From positions 1 through 14,796 of the forward strand of contig CAKZZS010000052.1 in NCBI GenBank assembly GCA_937884975.1: a DNA stretch of 14,796 nt, written 5' to 3'. A model generated the notes under the pieces. It was not told the origin of the DNA and made no database searches. It saw only the letters and a program-made list of their open reading frames with translations. Origin of the DNA: an uncultured Clostridia bacterium (GTDB taxonomy: Bacteria; Bacillota; Clostridia; Oscillospirales; Acutalibacteraceae). Numbering within the stretch: position 1 is the stretch's first letter; the number at the start of each line of letters is the position of its first letter. Of this stretch, positions 13,156-14,796 are shown piece after piece. A program made the position numbers and the translations under genes.

Positions 13156-13187
13156 AATTCACAGGCAGATTTCTCCGCCTGTGAATT
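13156..13187 (-). other. Intercistronic hairpin between the two flavoprotein genes
   Basis: AATTCACAGGC (13156-13166) and GCCTGTGAATT (13177-13187) form a perfect 11-bp stem with a 10-base loop, beginning 4 bases after the upstream gene's stop. On the minus strand it is followed by GGTAAAATACATTTT, not a clean T run. It may be a partial terminator, an attenuator, or an mRNA-stabilising structure in the 78-base gap. Confidence 0.55.
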
Positions 13188-13190
13188 ATA

Positions 13191-14759
13191 TTATTCCTGA
13201 TATTCAGGCTTGTCGCCCGAAAGCTTTTTCTTGATTATCTTCATTGAACGCTTCAAAGCATACGGTCCGACAACCTTCATCATCTCTTCTGCGGTGTGCA
13301 TTTCGCTCGCCTGGGGAATATCCCTTGACAGGTGAATTGCATCAAATTCGCACCTTGTTGTGCAAAGTCCGCAGCCGACGCACTGGTTAAGGTCAACAAC
13401 AGTTGCGCCGCAACCAAGGCAACGGGAAGCCTCTGCTTTGACCTGTTCCTCCGTGAAAGGAACGCGAAGGTCTTCAAAGGTCTTTAAGGGATCGCCCTCA
13501 CGCATTCCGGGTGCCTGACGGTCGGCATTGTCATAAGACGGGAACGTGATATCGTCACGGTCAAGCTCAATAAACTCACGAAGGTCTCTGCCTATTGTAA
13601 GCGACTGACCGGGATGAACAAAGCGGTTAATGGAAACCATACCCTGCTTGCCCTCGGCAATTGCGTCAATTGCAAAGCGCGCGCCGTGGTAAATATCGCC
13701 GCCGACAAATACGTCGGGTTCTGCGGTCTGATATGTAACCTTGTCAGCCTTTGCGGTGCCGTTGGGATTGAGTTCTACCTTTGTGCCCTTGAGCAGTTCG
13801 CCCCATTCAGCCGACTGACCGATAGCCATAAGCACGTTATTGCATTCAACCGTTATTGTATCGTTTTCGTCATATTTGGGTGAGAAACGGTGATTTTCAT
13901 CAAATACGGAAAGGCACTTTTTAAATACGATAGCCTTAACGGTGCCGTCCTCATTCTTAAGAACCTCTTTGGGTCCGTAGCCGTTGAGAATCTTAATTCC
14001 CTCTTCTTCAACCTCTTCTATTTCATCCTTTGCAGCAGGCATTTCGTCACGCTGTTCAAGACAGAGCATTGTAACCTTACCTTCGGTTGCTCTTGCCGCT
14101 GTTCTTGCAACGTCAGCCGCAACGTTACCGCCGCCGACTACTACTACGTCGCCGTCAAGACGAATGGTATCGTCCTGATTTATTCTGCGAAGGAAGCTGA
14201 CTCCCGATTCAACGCCCTTTGCGTCCTCACCGGGTACGCCTGCCATTCTTCCGCCCTGAAGTCCTATTGCGATATAGAACGCCTTATAGCCCTCGGCGCG
14301 AAGCTCGTCAAGAGTAATGTCCTTTCCGACCTCAACGCCGCATTTGATTTCGGCGCCCATCTTTTTGATTATATCAATTTCGACTTCAACAACCTTTTTG
14401 TCAAGTCTGAAATTGGGAATACCTATTGTAAGCATTCCGCCGGGCTTTGACTCCTTTTCAAATACGGTTACGGGGTAGCCCTCTGTTCTTAAGTAGTAAG
14501 CCGCAGTAAGACCTGCAGGACCGGAACCGATAACCGCGATTTTGAAGTCGTCCCACTGCTCGCCTACGCCGTTATAGCAGACCTCAGGGATATACTCCTC
14601 CCCTGCGTCAAGCTCACGGTACGCAAGAAACTTTTTAATTTCGTCAATTGCAACGGGCTTATCGACAAGTCCTCTTGTGCATCTGTCCTCACATCTGCGG
14701 TTACATACCGCGCCGCAGACTGCCGGGATTTTATTTTTTTCAAATATTATATTGAATTT
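13191..14759 (-). CDS. GltD-like FAD/NAD(P) oxidoreductase, 5'-truncated paralogue of its neighbour
   Basis: The open frame of 522 codons has no proper start. It is closed upstream by an in-frame TAA (14760-14762), and the first internal ATG (14435) falls inside the FAD domain, after the GxGPAG motif, so it is not the real start. The frame covers the GltD cysteine region (IPAVCGAVCNRRCEDRCTRG at 11-30), the FAD fold (IAVIGSGPAGL, 74-84), GGMLTIGIPNFRL, the pyridine nucleotide fold (VVVVGGGNVAADVARTA, 205-221), the second FAD motif (FVGGDIYHG) and C-terminal clusters (C447, C450, C460, C463, C466, C470). It aligns throughout with residues about 420-930 of the next gene, so the two are tandem paralogues with perhaps distinct partners. 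The missing N-terminal part may lie beyond the window, or the gene may be broken. Confidence 0.8.
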   Translation of the reverse strand, partial: KFNIIFEKNKIPAVCGAVCNRRCEDRCTRGLVDKPVAIDEIKKFLAYRELDAGEEYIPEVCYNGVGEQWDDFKIAVIGSGPAGLTAAYYLRTEGYPVTVFEKESKPGGMLTIGIPNFRLDKKVVEVEIDIIKKMGAEIKCGVEVGKDITLDELRAEGYKAFYIAIGLQGGRMAGVPGEDAKGVESGVSFLRRINQDDTIRLDGDVVVVGGGNVAADVARTAARATEGKVTMLCLEQRDEMPAAKDEIEEVEEEGIKILNGYGPKEVLKNEDGTVKAIVFKKCLSVFDENHRFSPKYDENDTITVECNNVLMAIGQSAEWGELLKGTKVELNPNGTAKADKVTYQTAEPDVFVGGDIYHGARFAIDAIAEGKQGMVSINRFVHPGQSLTIGRDLREFIELDRDDITFPSYDNADRQAPGMREGDPLKTFEDLRVPFTEEQVKAEASRCLGCGATVVDLNQCVGCGLCTTRCEFDAIHLSRDIPQASEMHTAEEMMKVVGPYALKRSMKIIKKKLSGDKPEYQE

Positions 14760-14773
14760 TTATAAAGAACAAT

Positions 14774-14796
14774 GGGGATTGGGGATTGGGGATTGG
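14774..14796. repeat. G-rich heptamer tandem repeat (GGGGATT) at the window end
   Basis: Three full copies of GGGGATT plus GG run to the last base. Together with the A/T-rich piece at 14731-14770 they occupy the place where upstream coding sequence of the flavoprotein should be. Three G4 tracts and the start of a fourth make it quadruplex-prone. It could be a true microsatellite or an assembly end. Confidence 0.7.

Noticed and set aside
13191..14435. Complete 414-aa flavoprotein starting at ATG 14435
   Set aside because: That Met is inside the FAD domain (GGMLTIGIP); the GxGPAG motif and cysteine region lie upstream in the same frame.

Overview
The window suggests a low-to-mid-GC Gram-positive anaerobe of the class Clostridia, probably a gut Oscillospirales/Ruminococcaceae-type organism. 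This is inference from three things: secreted proteins with tandem aromatic/glycine wall-binding repeats and clostridial signal peptides, a 7TM sensor-kinase family common in that group, and large Fe-S/flavin oxidoreductases of the glutamate-synthase small-subunit type. Nearly everything is on the minus strand; only the HTH regulator at 8384-9757 is on the plus strand.

Layout. (1) 1-1439, minus: the first of two secreted repeat proteins, cut off by the left window edge just before its expected stop. (2) 1574-5122, minus: a tightly coupled three-gene signalling operon, in transcription order a 7TM sensor with a degenerate kinase region, a PAS-type sensor histidine kinase and a LuxR-type response regulator. 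The genes overlap by 4 and 8 bases, a promoter lies at 5150-5178, and a strong terminator lies at 1536-1559. (3) 5317-8232, minus: a second, larger secreted protein (971 aa) ending in about ten wall-binding repeats. (4) 8233-8383: a compact divergent control region with a 10-bp palindrome, a 9-bp inverted repeat and a rightward promoter. (5) 8384-9757, plus: an HTH regulator with two HTH-like segments and an effector region I do not recognise. (6) 9758-9821: a shared bidirectional terminator between convergent genes. (7) 9822-14759, minus: a redox operon, in transcription order a 5'-truncated GltD-like flavoprotein, a 973-aa multidomain Fe-S/FAD/NAD(P) oxidoreductase, and a HypA-type nickel metallochaperone. 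(8) 14760-14796: an in-frame stop, then a G-rich heptamer repeat at the window end, where the upstream part of the flavoprotein should be.

How they may work together: the signalling operon sits between the two secreted wall-binding proteins and is a candidate controller of one or both. The HTH protein is divergent from the larger one, with operator-like sequences between them. The redox operon is a separate unit, for electron transfer between pyridine nucleotides and ferredoxin-like carriers; hypA hints at a hydrogenase link, but no hydrogenase gene is visible here. No intergenic stretch exceeds about 200 bases. I found no tRNA, rRNA, riboswitch, CRISPR array or transposase.
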